A stretch of DNA of 7,765 bases from Candidatus Eiseniibacteriota bacterium (GTDB taxonomy: Bacteria > Eisenbacteria > RBG-16-71-46). Numbering within the stretch: the first letter of the stretch is position 1; the number at the start of each line of letters is the position of its first letter. The translations under genes and the position numbers were made by a program. The DNA lies in the NCBI GenBank assembly GCA_005893365.1, contig VBPB01000162.1, positions 1 through 7,765 of the forward strand, read 5' to 3'. Of this stretch, positions 6,630-7,765 are shown one piece after another. The notes under the pieces were generated by a model that saw nothing but the letters and a program-made list of their open reading frames with translations, had not been told where the DNA came from and ran no database searches.

Positions 6630-7487
6630 GTGGGCATCCTATACGGGCTCTTCGCCGCGATCTTCTGGGGCGTGGGTGATTTTCTCATCACCCATCTCAC
6701 CCGCCGCGTCGGAACCTTGCTCGCTCTCGCCGCGATCCAGGTCTTGAGCCTGCTCGGATGGATGCTGTGGCTGCTGGCGAGGCCGTCCCACCCGCCGGCG
6801 GACCTCGCGCTCTGGGGCATCGTGATGGCCACCGCCGCCTGTCATGTCCTGGGCCTGGTGTTCGTCTACCGCGCGTTTGAAGTCGGCACCCTGGCGATCG
6901 TCTCGCCGATCTCCGCGGGCTTCGCCGTCGTGACGGCGGTGCTGGCGCTGTCGGCCGGAGAGCGTCCGCCCCTGACCGCCCTCGCCGGCGCCGGGCTCCT
7001 GCTCCTGGGGGTGGTTCTCGCCACCCGCTCCCCAAGCGATCCTAAGGCGCCCCGGCCCAGCCTGATCGGCGTCCCCGAGGCCATTCTGAGCGCGCTGGCC
7101 TTCGGCACCATGTTCTGGCTCTTCAGCTTCTTCGTCGAGCCGAGAATGGGATACGCGTGGCCACTGGTGCTGCTCAAGACGATGGCGGTGGGCAGCTCGG
7201 TGCTGACGCTCATGAATCGGCAACGCCGGGCCAAGGCGCCGCGCCTCACGCTCGCCTTCGGCGCGGTCATGCTGGCGTTGGGCGCAGCGGCGGCGGACAC
7301 GCTGGCGTGGCTGGCCTACATCATGGGGAGCGTGACCAGCTACGCGACGATCGTGACGGCGCTGGCGTCCCTGTTCAGCGTCGTGACCGTGCTGCTCGCC
7401 TGGCGATTCCTGCGCGAGCGGATCGCGATCCATCAGTGGGCCGGGGTCACCATCATCCTGCTCGGGATCCTGTTCGTCAGTCTCTGA
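6630..7487 (+). CDS. EamA-domain DMT-superfamily transporter, ten transmembrane segments
   Basis: The 285-residue inner-membrane protein has the two-repeat layout of drug/metabolite transporters. EamA repeat 1 covers about residues 3-132 and repeat 2 about 150-285, each with five helices. Typical features are the glycine/tryptophan-rich first helix (LFAAIFWGVGDF), YRAFEVGTLAIVSPISAGFAV after helix 3, and the closing RERIAIHQWAGVTIILLGIL, where the R-E-R before the last helix is characteristic. Such proteins export or import amino acids, metabolites or drugs, and the substrate cannot be told from sequence. The start is GTG 6630, with a weak GGGGG at 6619-6623 six bases upstream. An in-frame stop at 6543-6545 bounds any extension, and no ATG, GTG or TTG lies in frame before the chosen start apart from near-cognate CTG codons. 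It is divergent from icd and convergent with the histidine kinase fragment, so it is probably monocistronic. Confidence 0.93.
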   Translation: MGILYGLFAAIFWGVGDFLITHLTRRVGTLLALAAIQVLSLLGWMLWLLARPSHPPADLALWGIVMATAACHVLGLVFVYRAFEVGTLAIVSPISAGFAVVTAVLALSAGERPPLTALAGAGLLLLGVVLATRSPSDPKAPRPSLIGVPEAILSALAFGTMFWLFSFFVEPRMGYAWPLVLLKTMAVGSSVLTLMNRQRRAKAPRLTLAFGAVMLALGAAAADTLAWLAYIMGSVTSYATIVTALASLFSVVTVLLAWRFLRERIAIHQWAGVTIILLGILFVSL

Positions 7488-7514
7488 GCACCCCGCGAGA
7501 CGGACGCGGGTGCT
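7487..7514 (+). terminator. Hairpin directly after the transporter stop codon
   Basis: AGCACCC-C-GCG (7487-7497) pairs with CGCGGGTGCT (7505-7514), giving ten pairs with one bulged C and a seven-base loop. It begins at the last base of the TGA. No T-run follows, so termination without a U-tract or help from Rho is assumed. Confidence 0.5.
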
Positions 7515-7570
7515 GACCGGCGCCCGTGCCGGCCCCAGCCAGGGCCTGCGCCACGCCGCCGCGAACGCCA

Positions 7571-7592
7571 CGGCGGACGATGGGATCCGCCG
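7571..7592 (-). terminator. Hairpin after the histidine kinase stop codon
   Basis: CGGCGGA (7571-7577) and TCCGCCG (7586-7592) form a perfect 7-bp stem with an eight-base loop. It starts four bases past the minus-strand stop at 7596-7598. No T-tract follows. With the hairpin at 7487-7514 it brackets the space between two convergent genes. Confidence 0.45.
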
Positions 7593-7595
7593 GCG

Positions 7596-7765
7596 TCAGG
7601 CGGCCTCCCTCATGGGGTAATCGGTGTGGGGGTCGGGGTCGGAAGCCGATCCCGCCGTCGCATCGTCGCACGCGGACTTCCGGGTCCCGAAATCCAGCAC
7701 GCGCCCGTGCTCCTCGGCCATGAGCGGCAGCTCGACCGTGAAGGTGGCGCCGTGGTGCATGCCGG
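7596..7765 (-). CDS. C-terminal end of a probable sensor histidine kinase (5' part beyond window)
   Basis: The minus strand is open from the right edge to TGA at 7598-7596, encoding 55 residues. The first visible stretch, GMHHGATFTVELPL, matches the end of a HATPase_c domain, where the G2-box glycine and G-A-T-F-x-V-x-L-P-x strand close the ATP-binding fold of two-component sensor kinases. The following 41 residues (MAEEHGRVLDFG to the end REAA) are a polar, acidic, apparently disordered tail, longer than the few residues often seen after this strand. The H box, N box and sensor domains would lie outside the window, so sensed signal and partner regulator are unknown. An in-frame ATG lies at the second codon shown, but the kinase motif there implies the gene continues upstream. 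Confidence 0.72.
   Translation of the reverse strand, partial: GMHHGATFTVELPLMAEEHGRVLDFGTRKSACDDATAGSASDPDPHTDYPMREAA

Noticed and set aside
6639..7571. A 310-codon minus-strand open frame opposite the EamA transporter.
   Set aside because: Its product is Arg/Gln/Asp-rich and motif-free, while the plus strand shows a complete ten-helix DMT transporter.

Overview
The window is GC-rich throughout (roughly 70 %) and tightly packed, as in a free-living bacterial chromosome. It holds seven genes, two of them cut by the window edges. There is no rRNA, tRNA, CRISPR array, transposase or phage gene. The codon use and gene types fit an aerobic, high-GC soil or subsurface heterotroph. I cannot name the phylum from the sequence alone.

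Layout from left to right. On the minus strand, a 1-Cys peroxiredoxin (1036-1698) is followed closely by an exported M20-family zinc exopeptidase whose 3' end is lost off the left edge (1-1003). They look like a two-gene unit with a weak possible promoter at 1731-1760. A strong GC hairpin (1756-1790) separates them from a second minus-strand unit that reads, in transcription order, NADP-dependent isocitrate dehydrogenase (6280 to 5030), malate synthase A (4990 to 3501), and a multi-spanning GT-C-like membrane protein (3519 to 1807). The first two genes are 39 bases apart and the last two overlap by 19 bases. A 349-base divergent intergenic region (6281-6629) contains two adjacent hairpins and possibly a structured leader. 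It is followed by a plus-strand EamA/DMT transporter (6630-7487). At the right edge is the C-terminal end of a probable sensor histidine kinase, convergent with the transporter (7596-7765, minus). Hairpins just downstream of each stop codon could serve as terminators.

The isocitrate dehydrogenase / malate synthase pair sits at the isocitrate branch point of the TCA cycle and glyoxylate shunt. Isocitrate lyase is not in the window. The most striking anomaly is that malate synthase is broken in this sequence. Its N-terminal 94 codons and the remaining 402 codons lie in different frames, and the conserved acidic segment between them (D-x-E-D-S in relatives) is missing. This points to a deletion of about 64-70 bases, of a length that leaves remainder 1 when divided by 3. 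It is either a real pseudogenising lesion or an assembly error; all other catalytic motifs downstream are intact. No new defence or mobile system was found. The remaining points of interest are regulatory hairpins and the function of the GT-C-like protein.
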